DNA of 64,000 bases from Streptomyces poonensis (GCF_014650915.1 NZ_BMVW01000004.1:124001-188000), one strand, 5' to 3'; positions 34,294-44,330 are shown, counted from the stretch's first letter. The notes: a model not told the origin generated them from the sequence alone. Translations and numbers: made by a program.

Positions 34294-35910
34294 TCACTTC
34301 CTGTCGAGTAGGTCCTGCACCGTGCCGCGGATCTCATCGGTGGCGAGACCCCGGATGGTCAGGGTGGTCCGGCGGCGCAGCACGTCGTCGGCCGTCTCGG
34401 CCCACTCGTGGTCCCGGGCGTAGACGACCTGAGCCCAGATCTCCGGGGCGTCCGGGTGGACGCGCTCGCCCAGCTCGGGGTTCTCGTTGGCGAGGCGGGC
34501 GATGTCGAAGGCCAGCGAACCGTAGTGGGTGGCCAGGTGCCGGGCCGTGTCCGGCGCCATGCGCGGGCCGGGCGCGGGGCGGTCCACCAGCAGCCGGTGG
34601 GCCACCGCGCGCGGGTTGGCGACACCCGGCAGCGGCAGCTTCTTCGGCAGCGCGGAGATCGGTTCGAAGTCGTTGCCCAGGGGGTGGCCCGGCAGCGACT
34701 CCAGCTTCTTCATCACCGTACGTCCGATGTGCCGGAAGGTCGTCCACTTGCCGCCCGCGACGGACAGCATGCCGCCCCGGCCCTCGGTCACGACCGTCTC
34801 GCGCTTGGCCTTCGCGGTGTCGCCCGGGCCGCCGGGCAGCACCCGCAGTCCCGCGAAGGAGTACGTGATCAGGTCGCGCGAGAGCTGCTGGTCGCGGATC
34901 GAGAAGGCGGCCTCGTCGAGGATCTGGGCTATGTCCTTGTCGTTGACCGCGACGTCCGCCGGGTCGCCCTCGTACGCCTCGTCGGTGGTGCCGAGCAGCA
35001 GCATGTCCTCCCAGGGGAGGGCGAAGGTGATGCGGTACTTGTCGATGGGCGTGGCCAGCGCGGCCTTCCACGGGGAGGTGCGCTTGAGCACCAGGTGGGC
35101 GCCCTTGGAGAGGCGGATGGACGGCGCCGCGTTCGGGTCCTCCAGCCTGCGCAGGTGGTCGACCCACGGGCCGGTGGCGTTGAGCACCAGCCGGGCGTTC
35201 ACGCCGAACTCCTCGCCCGAGACGCGGTCCTTCAGCTCCGCGCCCGTGACCCGGCCCCGGGTGAAGCGCAGCCCGGTGACCTCGGCGTGGTTGAGGACGA
35301 CGGCGCCCGCGTCGACGGCCGCGCGGACCGTCATCAGCGCCATCCGGGCGTCGTTCATCTGGTCGTCGCCGTACACGGCCACGGCCTTCAGATTGTCCGT
35401 GCGCAGTTCGGGCACGTCCTGCGCGGCCTTCGCCGGGCTCAGCAGGTGGCCCACGCCGTCGCCGAACGCCGACAGCGCGGAGTAGGCGAAGACGCCCGCC
35501 CCGAGCTTCGCCGCGCCGTGCGGCCCGCCCTTGTACACGGGGAGGTAGAACGTGAGCGGGTTCGCCAGGTGGGGAGCCACCTGACGGGAGACCGCACGGC
35601 GCTCGAAGTGGTTCTCCGCCACCAGCTTCACCGCGCCGGTCTGCAGGTAGCGCAGGCCACCGTGGAGGAGCTTGGAGGAGGCGGAGGAGGTGGCGCCGGC
35701 GAAGTCGCCGGCGTCGACCAGCGCCACCCTGAGCCCGGACTGCGCGGCGTGCCAGGCGGTGGAGATGCCCAGGATGCCGCCGCCGATGATGAGGAGGTCG
35801 TACGACGCCTTGGAGAGCTGCTCCCGGGTCTCGGCGCGGCTCGGAGCGGCGCCGGCCGCCGGACGCGTCCCCAGGGCAGGCAGGGTCTGCAGGGTGGTCT
35901 GACTGGTCAT
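34294..35910 (-). CDS. glpD: Glycerol-3-phosphate dehydrogenase, FAD-dependent
   Basis: A 538-residue GlpD. YDLLIIGGGILGISTAWHAAQSGLRVALVDAGDFAGATSSASSKLLHGGLRYL (about 37-90) is the FAD Rossmann site plus family signature. FALPWEDMLLLGTTDEAY and the C-terminal cap (ARDHEWAETADDVLRRRT) are typical. It oxidises sn-glycerol 3-phosphate to dihydroxyacetone phosphate, passing electrons to menaquinone at the membrane. It is the last gene of glpF-glpK-glpD (gylCAB), 45 bases after glpK. Confidence 0.96.
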   Translation of the reverse strand: MTSQTTLQTLPALGTRPAAGAAPSRAETREQLSKASYDLLIIGGGILGISTAWHAAQSGLRVALVDAGDFAGATSSASSKLLHGGLRYLQTGAVKLVAENHFERRAVSRQVAPHLANPLTFYLPVYKGGPHGAAKLGAGVFAYSALSAFGDGVGHLLSPAKAAQDVPELRTDNLKAVAVYGDDQMNDARMALMTVRAAVDAGAVVLNHAEVTGLRFTRGRVTGAELKDRVSGEEFGVNARLVLNATGPWVDHLRRLEDPNAAPSIRLSKGAHLVLKRTSPWKAALATPIDKYRITFALPWEDMLLLGTTDEAYEGDPADVAVNDKDIAQILDEAAFSIRDQQLSRDLITYSFAGLRVLPGGPGDTAKAKRETVVTEGRGGMLSVAGGKWTTFRHIGRTVMKKLESLPGHPLGNDFEPISALPKKLPLPGVANPRAVAHRLLVDRPAPGPRMAPDTARHLATHYGSLAFDIARLANENPELGERVHPDAPEIWAQVVYARDHEWAETADDVLRRRTTLTIRGLATDEIRGTVQDLLDRK

Positions 35911-35955
35911 CGGTGGTTCTTACTCCTGTCAGAGCTTGTGAGGGGTGGGTGCTCG

Positions 35956-37494
35956 TCAGCTCTCGTCGTCGATCCAGCCCATGGTCCGCTCGACGGCCTT
36001 GAGCCAGTTCTTGTACTCACGGTCGCGGGTCTCCGCGTCCATGCGGGGGGTCCACTCGGCGGCCCGGCGCCAGTTGGCGCGCAGGTCCTCCGTGCCGGAC
36101 CAGAAGCCGACGGCGAGACCGGCGGCGTAGGCGGCGCCGAGGCAGGTGGTCTCGGCGACCATCGGGCGCACCACGGGGGCGTCCAGGAAGTCCGAGAGGG
36201 TCTGCATCAGCAGGTTGTTGGAGGTCATGCCGCCGTCGACCTTGAGGGCGGCGAGTTCCACGCCGGAGTCCTTCGTCATGGCGTCGGCGATCTCGCGGGT
36301 CTGCCAGGCGGTGGCCTCCAGCACGGCGCGCGCGAGGTGCGCCTTCGTGACGTACCGGGTGAGACCGGCGATCACACCGCGGGCGTCGGAGCGCCAGTAC
36401 GGGGCGAACAGGCCGGAGAAGGCCGGGACGAAGTACGCGCCGCCGTTGTCCTCGACCGAGAGCGCCAGGGTCTCGATCTCGGCGGCGGTGGAGATCAGCC
36501 CCATCTGGTCGCGCATCCACTGCACCAGCGAGCCGGTGACGGCGATGGAGCCCTCCAGGGCGTAGACCGGCTTCTGGTCGCCGATCTGGTAGCCGACCGT
36601 GGTCACCAGCCCGCTGTACGAGTTGATGATCTTCTCGCCGGTGTTCATCAGCATGAAGGTGCCGGTGCCGTACGTGGACTTGGCCTCGCCCTCGGAGAAA
36701 CAGGTCTGGCCGAACAGGGCCGCCTGCTGGTCGCCGAGCGCCGAGGCGACCGGGATGCCGCCGAGCAGCTCGCCCAGCCTGCCGCCGCTGACCTCGCCGT
36801 ACACCTCGGCGGAGGAGCGGATCTCCGGCAGCATCTGCATCGGCACGCCGATGGAGCTGCAGATGCGCTCGTCCCACTCCATCCTGTGGAGGTTCATCAG
36901 CAGGGTGCGGGAGGCGTTGGTGACGTCGGTGACGTGCTTGCCGCCGTCGACACCGCCGGTCAGGTTCCAGATGACCCAGGAGTCCATGGTGCCGAAGAGG
37001 ATGTCGCCCGCATCGGCGCGCTCCTGGAGGCCGTCGACGTGGTCCAGCAGCCAGCGGGCCTTGGGGCCGGCGAAGTAGGAGGCGAGGGGGAGGCCGGTCT
37101 CGCGGCGGAAGCGGTCCTGGCCGACGTTGCGGGCGAGCTCGCGGCAGAGGGCGTCGGTGCGGGTGTCCTGCCAGACGATGGCGTTGTGGACGGGCTCACC
37201 GGTGTTCCGGTCCCACAGCACGGTGGTCTCGCGCTGGTTGGTGATGCCGATGGCCTTGATGTCGTCGCGGGTGATGCCGGCCTTCTCGATGGCCCCGGCG
37301 ACCACCTCCTGGACGTTGGTCCAGATCTCGGTGGCGTCGTGCTCGACCCAGCCCGGCTTGGGGAAGATCTGCTCGTGCTCCTTCTGGTCGACGGAGACGA
37401 TACGGCCGTCCCGGTCGAACACGATGCAGCGGGACGAGGTCGTGCCCTGGTCGATGGCGGCGATGAAGGGGCCGGCGGTGTGGGCGTCGGTCAC
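35956..37494 (-). CDS. glpK: Glycerol kinase
   Basis: A 512-residue FGGY kinase. [21 protein letters not shown] opens the ATP-binding domain. [31 protein letters not shown] binds glycerol, [14 protein letters not shown] and [26 protein letters not shown] are family signatures. It phosphorylates glycerol to sn-glycerol 3-phosphate. GTG 37494 was chosen because GGGAG lies 7 bases upstream and the start [17 protein letters not shown] matches GlpK proteins; upstream in-frame starts (ATG 37551) would add a non-conserved tail. It is 77 bases downstream of glpF. Confidence 0.96.
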   Translation of the reverse strand: MTDAHTAGPFIAAIDQGTTSSRCIVFDRDGRIVSVDQKEHEQIFPKPGWVEHDATEIWTNVQEVVAGAIEKAGITRDDIKAIGITNQRETTVLWDRNTGEPVHNAIVWQDTRTDALCRELARNVGQDRFRRETGLPLASYFAGPKARWLLDHVDGLQERADAGDILFGTMDSWVIWNLTGGVDGGKHVTDVTNASRTLLMNLHRMEWDERICSSIGVPMQMLPEIRSSAEVYGEVSGGRLGELLGGIPVASALGDQQAALFGQTCFSEGEAKSTYGTGTFMLMNTGEKIINSYSGLVTTVGYQIGDQKPVYALEGSIAVTGSLVQWMRDQMGLISTAAEIETLALSVEDNGGAYFVPAFSGLFAPYWRSDARGVIAGLTRYVTKAHLARAVLEATAWQTREIADAMTKDSGVELAALKVDGGMTSNNLLMQTLSDFLDAPVVRPMVAETTCLGAAYAAGLAVGFWSGTEDLRANWRRAAEWTPRMDAETRDREYKNWLKAVERTMGWIDDES

Positions 37495-37571
37495 GGGGGT
37501 GCTCCCTGCTTCTTCGTGGCTCTGGCTCTTGGAGGCGTTCTCGGGTGTCATGACGGTGCGTGGCCGACGCG

Positions 37572-38363
37572 TCACTTGAAGGCGATGTTGTAGAGGCCGC
37601 CGGCGATCGCGCCGCCGATCAGCGGACCGACGACCGGGACCCAGGCGTAGCCCCAGTCCGAACCGCCCTTGTTCGGCAGTGGCAGCAGGCTGTGCACGAT
37701 GCGCGGACCGAGGTCACGGACGGGGTTGATGGCGTAGCCGGTGGGACCGCCGAGCGAGAGGCCGATGCCCACGACCAGCAGCGCGGTGATCAGGGCGCCC
37801 AGCACCCCGAGGCCGTTGCCGTTGTCGTTGAGGCCCTGGGTCAGGATCACCAGGACGAGCACCACGGTGGCGATGATCTCCGTGGCGAGGTTCTGCGCGG
37901 CGTTGCGGATCTCCGGTCCGGTGGAGAAGACGCCGAGCACGGGGCCCGCCTTCGGCGCGGTTCTCTGGTCGACCAGACCCTCCTCGACCGGCTGCGCGGC
38001 GAGGATCTCGGGGTCCGTCAGATGGGCCCGGAACTGCCCGTAGTACGCGATCCAGACCAGGACGGCGCCGATCATCGCGCCGAGGAGCTGCGAGGCCAGG
38101 TAGAGCGGGACGTCGCTCCATTCGGTGCCGCCCTGGATCGCGAGACCCACGGTGACCGCCGGGTTCAGGTGGGCGCCGGAGACCCCGCCCGCCAGGTACG
38201 CGCCGGACAGGACCGCGAAGCCCCAGCCGAACGTGATCGCGAGCCAGCCGGCGTTCTGCGCCTTCGAGCGTTTGAGAGTGACGGCGGCGCACACACCGCC
38301 GCCCAGCAGGATGAGCACGGCGGTACCGATGGTCTCGCCGATGAAGATGTCGGAGCTGGACAC
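37572..38363 (-). CDS. glpF: Glycerol facilitator (MIP/aquaporin family)
   Basis: A 263-residue channel with six membrane helices. The first half-helix motif is [12 protein letters not shown] (NPA near residue 67); the second reads [13 protein letters not shown], with NPV in place of NPA, followed by the Arg-Asp typical of glycerol channels. It lets glycerol diffuse in and is the first gene of the gyl operon. The GTG start at 38363 has AAAGGAG 6 bases upstream. The GylR-type operator lies 129 bases upstream (38492-38508). Confidence 0.95.
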   Translation of the reverse strand: MSSSDIFIGETIGTAVLILLGGGVCAAVTLKRSKAQNAGWLAITFGWGFAVLSGAYLAGGVSGAHLNPAVTVGLAIQGGTEWSDVPLYLASQLLGAMIGAVLVWIAYYGQFRAHLTDPEILAAQPVEEGLVDQRTAPKAGPVLGVFSTGPEIRNAAQNLATEIIATVVLVLVILTQGLNDNGNGLGVLGALITALLVVGIGLSLGGPTGYAINPVRDLGPRIVHSLLPLPNKGGSDWGYAWVPVVGPLIGGAIAGGLYNIAFK

Positions 38364-38770
38364 CCGCGACTCCTTTGTCCTTCGTCCAGGGGAAGGCGAA
38401 CCCCGGGTCCCTCCGGTGGTTCGCGCTCTCGGGGATGAGAGCGATGCCGGCCCTTGGCGTTGTCCCACTCTAACGCGTATTGCCGGTAGGTGTTCGACAA
38501 TGCCGACCGATGGACGGGAGTCTTGTCCTGGCCCCATATGCACGTCAAGAGGTCAGTTATCCAAAACACGATCGTTATTGATCGCTGCCCGCCTTCACCC
38601 CGGTGCGTGCAGGGGAAACGGCGGGCACGCGCGCGTACGGCAGCGCGGCGGTACGGCGGAGGGCCGGGGCGCCTGACTGGCACCCCGGCCTTCCGTGTGC
38701 GTCCTCGCCCCGTTCGACGGGTGCGGTCACCGTCGCGCGAGGTCGGCGTGCGGCCGCTGCCGCGCGGGCC
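38364..38770. other. gylR-glpF intergenic control region
   Basis: 407 bases without a gene. It contains a gylR terminator hairpin (GGAGGGCCGGGG 38658-38669 with CCCCGGCCTTCC 38683-38694, one G-T pair). A possible -35 TTGACG lies on the minus strand near 38540, and the GylR operator is at 38492-38508. A TTAGAG -10-like box lies near 38472. Two promoters are known for the homologous operon in S. coelicolor. Confidence 0.6.
38492..38508. promoter_or_regulatory. GylR operator at the glpF promoter
   Basis: GTTCGACAATGCCGACC differs at two positions from the perfect palindrome upstream of gylR (39588-39604). Both lie upstream of genes in the GylR regulon, which supports them as GylR binding sites. 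Confidence 0.75.
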
Positions 38771-39535
38771 TCAGAAGCGCGCCGCCCCCAGGTCGCGGGA
38801 GACCGCGCGGGCGCAGTCCCGTACCGCGGCGATCAGCTCCGGGCGCAGCTCGCCGTCCCGGCAGATGCGCTCCACGGCGCCCGTGATGCCGACCGCGCCG
38901 ACCGGCATGCGGCGCCGGTCGTGGATGGGCGCGGCGATGGACGCCACGCCTTCCCAGGTCTCCTCGACGTCGGCCGCGTACCCACGCGCGCGTGTGAGGT
39001 CGAGAACCTGCTCCAGCTCGTCCGGCGTGCTGATGGTCCGGTCCGTGAACGCCTTCCGCTCGCCCTCCACCATCTCGCTGTGCGCGACCGGGTCGTACGC
39101 CGACAGCACCTTGCCCAGGGCCGTGGAGTGCAGCGGCTGCATGGCCCCGATCTCCAGGACCTGCCGGCTGTCGTCGGGCCGGAACACGTGGTGCACGACG
39201 AGGACGCCCTGCTGGTGCAGCACCCCGAGGTAGACGCTCTCGCCACTGGCGCGGGCCAGGTCGTCCGTCCACACCAGGGCGCGCGCCCGCAGTTCGTGGA
39301 CGTCGAGATAGGTGGTGCCGAGGCGGAGCAGCTCCGCGCCCAGCTGGTAGCGGCCGGAGGTGTCGTCCTGTTCCACGAAGCCCTCCTGCTGAAGAGTGCG
39401 CAGGATGCCGTGGGCGGTGCCCTTGGCGAGACCCAGCGACGAGGCGATGTCCGACAGGCCGAGCCGTCGCTCGCCGCCCGCGAGCAGCCGCAGCATCGCG
39501 GCCGCCCGTTCGAGCGACTGGATGTTCCGTGCCAT
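38771..39535 (-). CDS. gylR: IclR family repressor of the glycerol operon
   Basis: A 254-residue IclR-type regulator. The winged HTH (residues about 5-65) has SLERAAAMLRLLAGGERRLGLSDIASSLGLAKGTAHGILRTLQQEGFVEQD. The effector domain includes SVYLGVLHQQGVLVVHHVFRPDDSR, LHSTALGKVLSAY and VASIAAPIHDRRRMPVGAVGITG. In Streptomyces GylR represses the gyl operon and is induced by glycerol 3-phosphate. It starts at ATG 39535 with AGGAGG just upstream. A palindrome 53 bases upstream indicates autorepression. Confidence 0.95.
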   Translation of the reverse strand: MARNIQSLERAAAMLRLLAGGERRLGLSDIASSLGLAKGTAHGILRTLQQEGFVEQDDTSGRYQLGAELLRLGTTYLDVHELRARALVWTDDLARASGESVYLGVLHQQGVLVVHHVFRPDDSRQVLEIGAMQPLHSTALGKVLSAYDPVAHSEMVEGERKAFTDRTISTPDELEQVLDLTRARGYAADVEETWEGVASIAAPIHDRRRMPVGAVGITGAVERICRDGELRPELIAAVRDCARAVSRDLGAARF

Positions 39536-39587
39536 CGCCTCCTGCCTCCGTCCCCTTCAGCCGTCGGTGCGCGGCTCCACTGACACC

Positions 39588-39604
39588 GTTCGGCAATGCC
39601 GAAC
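39588..39604. promoter_or_regulatory. GylR operator upstream of gylR
   Basis: GTTCGGCAATGCCGAAC is a perfect 17-base palindrome (8-bp arms, one central base), 53 bases before the gylR start, with a near copy upstream of glpF. Confidence 0.8.
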
Positions 39605-39872
39605 ACTACCCGTCGGCGGCAGGGTGCGGCCAACGGTGGAGGCCACCTTTTCGCCAGAGCGAACTCCAGGGCGAAGTCCAGAGTGACTCCGAAGCGGCTC
39701 GGAAGCGCACGCGCACGGGCTCCCGATACGGAGCCGGGCCGACGGGACGGCCGTGTCCTGCGCCGTTCCAGGTGGCCGTCGGAGTAAACCGCATGTCGAG
39801 GGCGCATGACCGCCCGTCCGGCTCGTGGACGCCCCTGACCGGGTTACGCCACTCCGGGCTACCCTGGCCGCG

Positions 39873-39895
39873 TGCGCCTTCCGTGGGAAGGCGCA
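39873..39895 (+). promoter_or_regulatory. Hairpin in the metH leader
   Basis: TGCGCCTTCC (39873-39882) and GGAAGGCGCA (39886-39895) pair perfectly over a GTG loop, 35 bases before metH. With a -10 TACCCT at 39860 the transcript would begin with this stem. It does not match a known SAH, SAM or cobalamin riboswitch as far as I can judge. Confidence 0.5.
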
Positions 39896-39930
39896 AAGCC
39901 GACAGCCGTCGCACTCCAGGGAGCACCTTC

Positions 39931-42900
39931 ATGGCCTCGTCGCCGAACCCGTCCCCCGCCTCCGACAGCCGGACCAGGTCCGACGCCCTCCGCCACGCCT
40001 TCGCCACGCGCGTCGTGGTCGCCGACGGGGCGATGGGCACCATGCTCCAGGCCCAGGAGCCGACCCTGGAGGACTTCGAGAACCTCGAGGGCTGCAACGA
40101 GATCCTGAACCTCACCCGCCCCGACATCGTCCGCTCCGTCCACGAGGCGTACTTCGCCGCGGGCGTGGACTGCGTGGAGACCAACACGTTCGGCGCGAAC
40201 CACTCCGCCCTCGGCGAGTACGACATCCCGCACCGCGTGCACGAGCTGTCCGAGGCCGGTGCCCGGATCGCCCGCGAGGTCGCCGACGAGTTCACGCGGC
40301 GCACCGGGCAGCAGCGCTGGGTGCTGGGTTCGATGGGCCCGGGCACCAAGCTGCCCACCCTCGGGCACGCCCCGTACACCACCCTGCGGGACGCCTACCA
40401 GCAGAACGCCGAGGGCATGATCGCCGGCGGTGCCGACGCCCTCCTCGTCGAGACCACCCAGGACCTGCTGCAGACCAAGGCCGCCGTCCTCGGCGCCCGC
40501 CGCGCCCTGGACGTCGCCGGGCTCGAGCTGCCGCTGATCGTCTCGGTGACCGTGGAGACCACGGGAACGATGCTGCTGGGCTCGGAGATCGGTGCGGCGC
40601 TGACCGCGCTGGAGCCGCTCGGCATCGACATGATCGGCCTGAACTGCGCCACCGGCCCGGCGGAGATGAGCGAGCATCTGCGCTACCTCTCCCGCCACTC
40701 CCGGGTCCGGCTGTCGTGCATGCCGAACGCGGGTCTGCCGGTCCTCGGCAAGGACGGCGCCCACTACCCGCTGACCGCCCCCGAGCTGGCCGACGCCCAG
40801 GAGACCTTCGTCCGCGAGTACGGCCTGTCCCTGGTCGGCGGCTGCTGCGGCACCACCCCCGAGCACCTGCGCCAGGTCGTCGAGCGGGTCCGCGGGCTCA
40901 CCCCGACCGAGCGCGAGCCGCGTCCGGAGCCGGGCGCCGCGTCCCTGTACCAGACGGTGCCGTTCCGCCAGGACACCTCGTACCTGGCGATCGGCGAGCG
41001 CACCAACGCCAACGGCTCGAAGAAGTTCCGCGAGGCCATGCTGGACGGCCGCTGGGACGACTGCGTGGAGATGGCCCGCGACCAGATCCGCGAGGGCGCC
41101 CACATGCTCGACCTGTGCGTCGACTACGTGGGCCGCGACGGCGTCGCCGACATGGAGGAGCTGGCGGGACGTTTCGCCACCGCCTCGACGCTGCCCATCG
41201 TGCTGGACTCCACCGAGGTCGAGGTGATCCGGGCGGGCCTGGAGAAGCTCGGCGGCCGCGCGGTCATCAACTCCGTCAACTACGAGGACGGCGCCGGCCC
41301 GGAGTCCCGCTTCGCCAAGGTCACCCGGCTGGCGCAGGAGCACGGCGCCGCGCTGATCGCGCTGACCATCGACGAGGAGGGCCAGGCCCGTACCCCGGAG
41401 AAGAAGGTCGAGATCGCCGAACGGCTGATCGACGACCTCACCGGCAACTGGGGCATCCACGAGTCGGACATCCTCATCGACACCCTGACCTTCACCATCT
41501 GTACGGGTCAGGAGGAGTCCCGCAAGGACGGCCTCGCCACCATCGAGGCGATCCGCGAGCTCAAGCGCCGCCACCCCGACGTGCAGACCACGCTGGGCCT
41601 GTCGAACATCTCCTTCGGCCTCAACCCGGCCGCGCGCATCCTGCTCAACTCGGTCTTCCTGGACGAGTGCGTCAAGGCGGGCCTGGACTCGGCGATCGTG
41701 CACGCGTCCAAGATCCTGCCGATCGCCCGCTTCGACGAGGAGCAGGTCACCACCGCCCTCGACCTCATCTACGACCGCCGCCGCGAGGGCTACGACCCGC
41801 TGCAGAAGCTCATGCAGCTGTTCGAGGGCGCCACCGCCAAGTCGCTGAAGGCGTCCAAGGCCGAGGAACTGGCCGCGCTGCCGCTGGAGGAGCGCCTCAA
41901 GCGCCGCATCATCGACGGCGAGCGCAACGGCCTCGAGGCCGACCTCGACGAGGCCCTGACCGAGCGCCCCGCCCTCGACATCGTCAACGAGACGCTCCTG
42001 GACGGCATGAAGGTGGTCGGCGAGCTGTTCGGCTCCGGCCAGATGCAGCTGCCGTTCGTGCTCCAGTCGGCCGAGGTGATGAAGGCCGCCGTGGCCCACC
42101 TCGAGCCGCACATGGAGAAGTCGGACGCCGAGGGCAAGGGCACCATCGTGCTGGCCACCGTGCGCGGGGACGTGCACGACATCGGCAAGAACCTCGTCGA
42201 CATCATCCTGTCCAACAACGGCTACAACGTGGTCAACCTCGGCATCAAGCAGCCCGTCTCCGCGATCGTCGAGGCGGCCGAGGAGCACAGGGCCGATGTC
42301 ATCGGCATGTCCGGCCTGCTGGTCAAGTCCACGGTGATCATGAAGGAGAACCTGGAGGAGCTCAACCAGCGCGACCTGGCCGCCCGTTTCCCGGTCATCC
42401 TCGGCGGCGCCGCCCTCACGCGCGCGTACGTCGAGCAGGACCTGCACGAGATCTACCAGGGCGAGGTCCGCTACGCCCGCGACGCGTTCGAGGGCCTGCG
42501 CCTGATGGACGCCCTCGTCGCGGTCAAGCGGGGCGTGCCCGGCGCGACCCTGCCGGAGCTGAAGCAGCGCCGGGTGCGGGCCACGGCGCAGACGGTCGTC
42601 GAGGAGCGCCCCGAGGAGGGGCACGTGCGCTCGGACGTCGCCACGGACAACCCCGTGCCCGCCCCGCCGTTCTGGGGCACCCGCGTCATCAAGGGCATCC
42701 AGCTCAAGGAGTACGCCTCCTGGCTGGACGAGGGCGCGCTGTTCAAGGGCCAGTGGGGGCTGAAGCAGGCCCGCACCGGCGACGGCCCGACGTACGAGGA
42801 ACTGGTCGAGACCGAGGGCCGGCCGCGGCTGCGCGGCCTGCTGGACCGGCTGCAGACCGAGAACCTCCTCGAAGCCGCCGTCGTCTACGGCTACTTCCCC

Positions 42901-43449
42901 TGTGTCTCCAAGGACGACGACCTGATCCTGCTGGACGAGGCGGGCAACGAGCGCACCCGTTTCACCTTCCCGCGCCAGCGCCGCGGCCGCCGGCTGTGCC
43001 TCGCGGACTTCTTCCGCCCGGAGGAGTCCGGCGAGACCGACGTGGTCGGGCTGCAGGTGGTCACCGTCGGCTCGAAGATCGGTGAGAGGACCGCGGAGCT
43101 CTTCGAGGCCAACGCCTACCGGGAGTACCTCGAACTGCACGGCCTGTCGGTGCAGTTGGCCGAGGCGCTCGCCGAGTACTGGCACGCGCGCGTGCGCGCC
43201 GAGCTCGGCTTCGCGGGCGAAGACCCCGAGGCCGTCGAGGACATGTTCGATCTGAAGTACCGGGGCGCCCGGTTCTCCCTCGGCTACGGCGCCTGCCCGG
43301 ACCTGGAGGACCGCGCGAAGATCGCCGAACTGCTCCAGCCGGAGCGGATCGGCGTGACGCTCTCCGAGGAGTTCCAGCTCCATCCCGAGCAGTCCACCGA
43401 CGCCATCGTCATCCACCACCCCGAGGCCAAGTACTTCAACGCCCGCTGA
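39931..43449 (+). CDS. metH: Cobalamin-dependent methionine synthase
   Basis: A 1,172-residue four-module enzyme that makes methionine from homocysteine and 5-methyltetrahydrofolate. Module 1 (about 20-325) is the homocysteine domain, with VVADGAMGTMLQ, GLNCATGP and the zinc Cys pair in GGCCGTTPEH (about 303-312). Module 2 (about 350-630) is the pterin domain, including IGERTNANGSKKF. Module 3 (about 645-880) binds B12, with DVHDIGKNLVDIILSNNGY, its His being the cobalt ligand (about 750), then GMSGLLVKST. Module 4 (about 885-1172) is the AdoMet activation domain. ATG 39931 follows AGGGAG. Confidence 0.97.
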   Translation: MASSPNPSPASDSRTRSDALRHAFATRVVVADGAMGTMLQAQEPTLEDFENLEGCNEILNLTRPDIVRSVHEAYFAAGVDCVETNTFGANHSALGEYDIPHRVHELSEAGARIAREVADEFTRRTGQQRWVLGSMGPGTKLPTLGHAPYTTLRDAYQQNAEGMIAGGADALLVETTQDLLQTKAAVLGARRALDVAGLELPLIVSVTVETTGTMLLGSEIGAALTALEPLGIDMIGLNCATGPAEMSEHLRYLSRHSRVRLSCMPNAGLPVLGKDGAHYPLTAPELADAQETFVREYGLSLVGGCCGTTPEHLRQVVERVRGLTPTEREPRPEPGAASLYQTVPFRQDTSYLAIGERTNANGSKKFREAMLDGRWDDCVEMARDQIREGAHMLDLCVDYVGRDGVADMEELAGRFATASTLPIVLDSTEVEVIRAGLEKLGGRAVINSVNYEDGAGPESRFAKVTRLAQEHGAALIALTIDEEGQARTPEKKVEIAERLIDDLTGNWGIHESDILIDTLTFTICTGQEESRKDGLATIEAIRELKRRHPDVQTTLGLSNISFGLNPAARILLNSVFLDECVKAGLDSAIVHASKILPIARFDEEQVTTALDLIYDRRREGYDPLQKLMQLFEGATAKSLKASKAEELAALPLEERLKRRIIDGERNGLEADLDEALTERPALDIVNETLLDGMKVVGELFGSGQMQLPFVLQSAEVMKAAVAHLEPHMEKSDAEGKGTIVLATVRGDVHDIGKNLVDIILSNNGYNVVNLGIKQPVSAIVEAAEEHRADVIGMSGLLVKSTVIMKENLEELNQRDLAARFPVILGGAALTRAYVEQDLHEIYQGEVRYARDAFEGLRLMDALVAVKRGVPGATLPELKQRRVRATAQTVVEERPEEGHVRSDVATDNPVPAPPFWGTRVIKGIQLKEYASWLDEGALFKGQWGLKQARTGDGPTYEELVETEGRPRLRGLLDRLQTENLLEAAVVYGYFPCVSKDDDLILLDEAGNERTRFTFPRQRRGRRLCLADFFRPEESGETDVVGLQVVTVGSKIGERTAELFEANAYREYLELHGLSVQLAEALAEYWHARVRAELGFAGEDPEAVEDMFDLKYRGARFSLGYGACPDLEDRAKIAELLQPERIGVTLSEEFQLHPEQSTDAIVIHHPEAKYFNAR

Positions 43450-43555
43450 GCGCTCCGCGGGGCACGGCGTCGACCAAGGCCGTGTCACCGCTCTTGCGCA
43501 GCCGCCGCACAAGGCGCTCCGGCGGCCGGAGTCGTACACTGGTCGGTCCATCGCA

Positions 43556-43588
43556 GCAGGCCGGTTCCCCGCACGGGAACCGGCCTGC
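43556..43588 (+). terminator. Hairpin between metH and the HAD gene
   Basis: GCAGGCCGGTTCCC (43556-43569) and GGGAACCGGCCTGC (43575-43588), loop CGCAC. It probably ends metH transcription. A -10-like TACACT (43535-43540) upstream would place the hairpin in the HAD leader, so attenuation is possible. Confidence 0.75.
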
Positions 43589-43613
43589 TCGTCCCCCAAG
43601 GAGGTGCGCCCGG

Positions 43614-44330
43614 ATGACCACAACGGTCCCCGCGCCAGGTACGAGTGCCGCCGACGGTTCGGCGCTGCAGGCCGTGCTCCTCGACATGGACGGAACCCTG
43701 GTGGACACCGAGGGTTTCTGGTGGGACGTCGAGGTCGAGGTCTTCGCCGGCCTCGGTCACACACTCGACGACTCCTGGCGCCATGTCGTGGTCGGCGGTC
43801 CCATGACCCGCAGCGCCGGATTCCTGATCGAGGCCACCGGCGCGGACATCACCCTCGCCGAGCTCACCGTGCTGCTCAACGACGGGTTCGAGGACCGGAT
43901 CGGGCGCACGCTGCCGCTGATGCCGGGCGCCGCCCGGCTCCTCACGGAACTCGCCGCGCACGACATGCCCACCGCCCTGGTCTCCGCCTCCCACCGGCGC
44001 ATCATCGACCGGGTCCTCACCTCGCTCGGCCCCGAGCACTTCACGCTCACCGTCGCGGGCGACGAGGTGGAGCGGACCAAGCCGCACCCCGACCCGTATC
44101 TGCTGGCCGCGGCACGGCTGGGCGCCGATCCGGCCGCGTGCGCGGTGATCGAGGACACGGCCACCGGTGTCGCGGCCGCGGAGGCGGCGGGCTGCCGGGT
44201 GGTCGCCGTTCCCTCGGTGGCGCCCATCGCCGCCGCCGTCCGGCGCACGGTCGTCCGTTCACTGGAAGAAGTCGATCTGCCCTTTCTCCGCGGCCTGATG
44301 GCAGCCGATGACGGCCTGATGCCGGCCTGA
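43614..44330 (+). CDS. HAD superfamily phosphatase (beta-phosphoglucomutase-like)
   Basis: A 238-residue HAD hydrolase. Motif I LLDMDGTLVDTEGFWW is at about residues 22-37 (nucleophile Asp 24), and motif II is ALVSASHRRI. Lys lies in EVERTKPHPDPYLLAA (motif III), and the acidic motif IV is in CAVIEDTATGVAAAEAAGCRVVAVPS. A helical cap between motifs I and II places it in subclass I. ATG 43614 follows AAGGAGG by 9 bases. The substrate is unknown; sugar phosphates are common for relatives. Confidence 0.9.
   Translation: MTTTVPAPGTSAADGSALQAVLLDMDGTLVDTEGFWWDVEVEVFAGLGHTLDDSWRHVVVGGPMTRSAGFLIEATGADITLAELTVLLNDGFEDRIGRTLPLMPGAARLLTELAAHDMPTALVSASHRRIIDRVLTSLGPEHFTLTVAGDEVERTKPHPDPYLLAAARLGADPAACAVIEDTATGVAAAEAAGCRVVAVPSVAPIAAAVRRTVVRSLEEVDLPFLRGLMAADDGLMPA

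Larger units (their letters stand above)
39536..39930. other. gylR-metH divergent intergenic region
   Basis: 395 bases without a gene. It holds the GylR operator at 39588, a probable metH -10 TACCCT (39860-39865) and the metH leader hairpin (39873-39895). The middle part (39620-39830) shows nothing recognisable; no riboswitch consensus was found. Confidence 0.55.

Noticed and set aside
39840..39930. An SAH or cobalamin riboswitch before metH
   Set aside because: The leader is only about 60 bases and has one simple hairpin; the conserved cores of those riboswitches are not visible.
39859..43764. A 1,301-residue minus-strand open frame
   Set aside because: It mirrors metH; metH has complete domain motifs, and the shadow has none.
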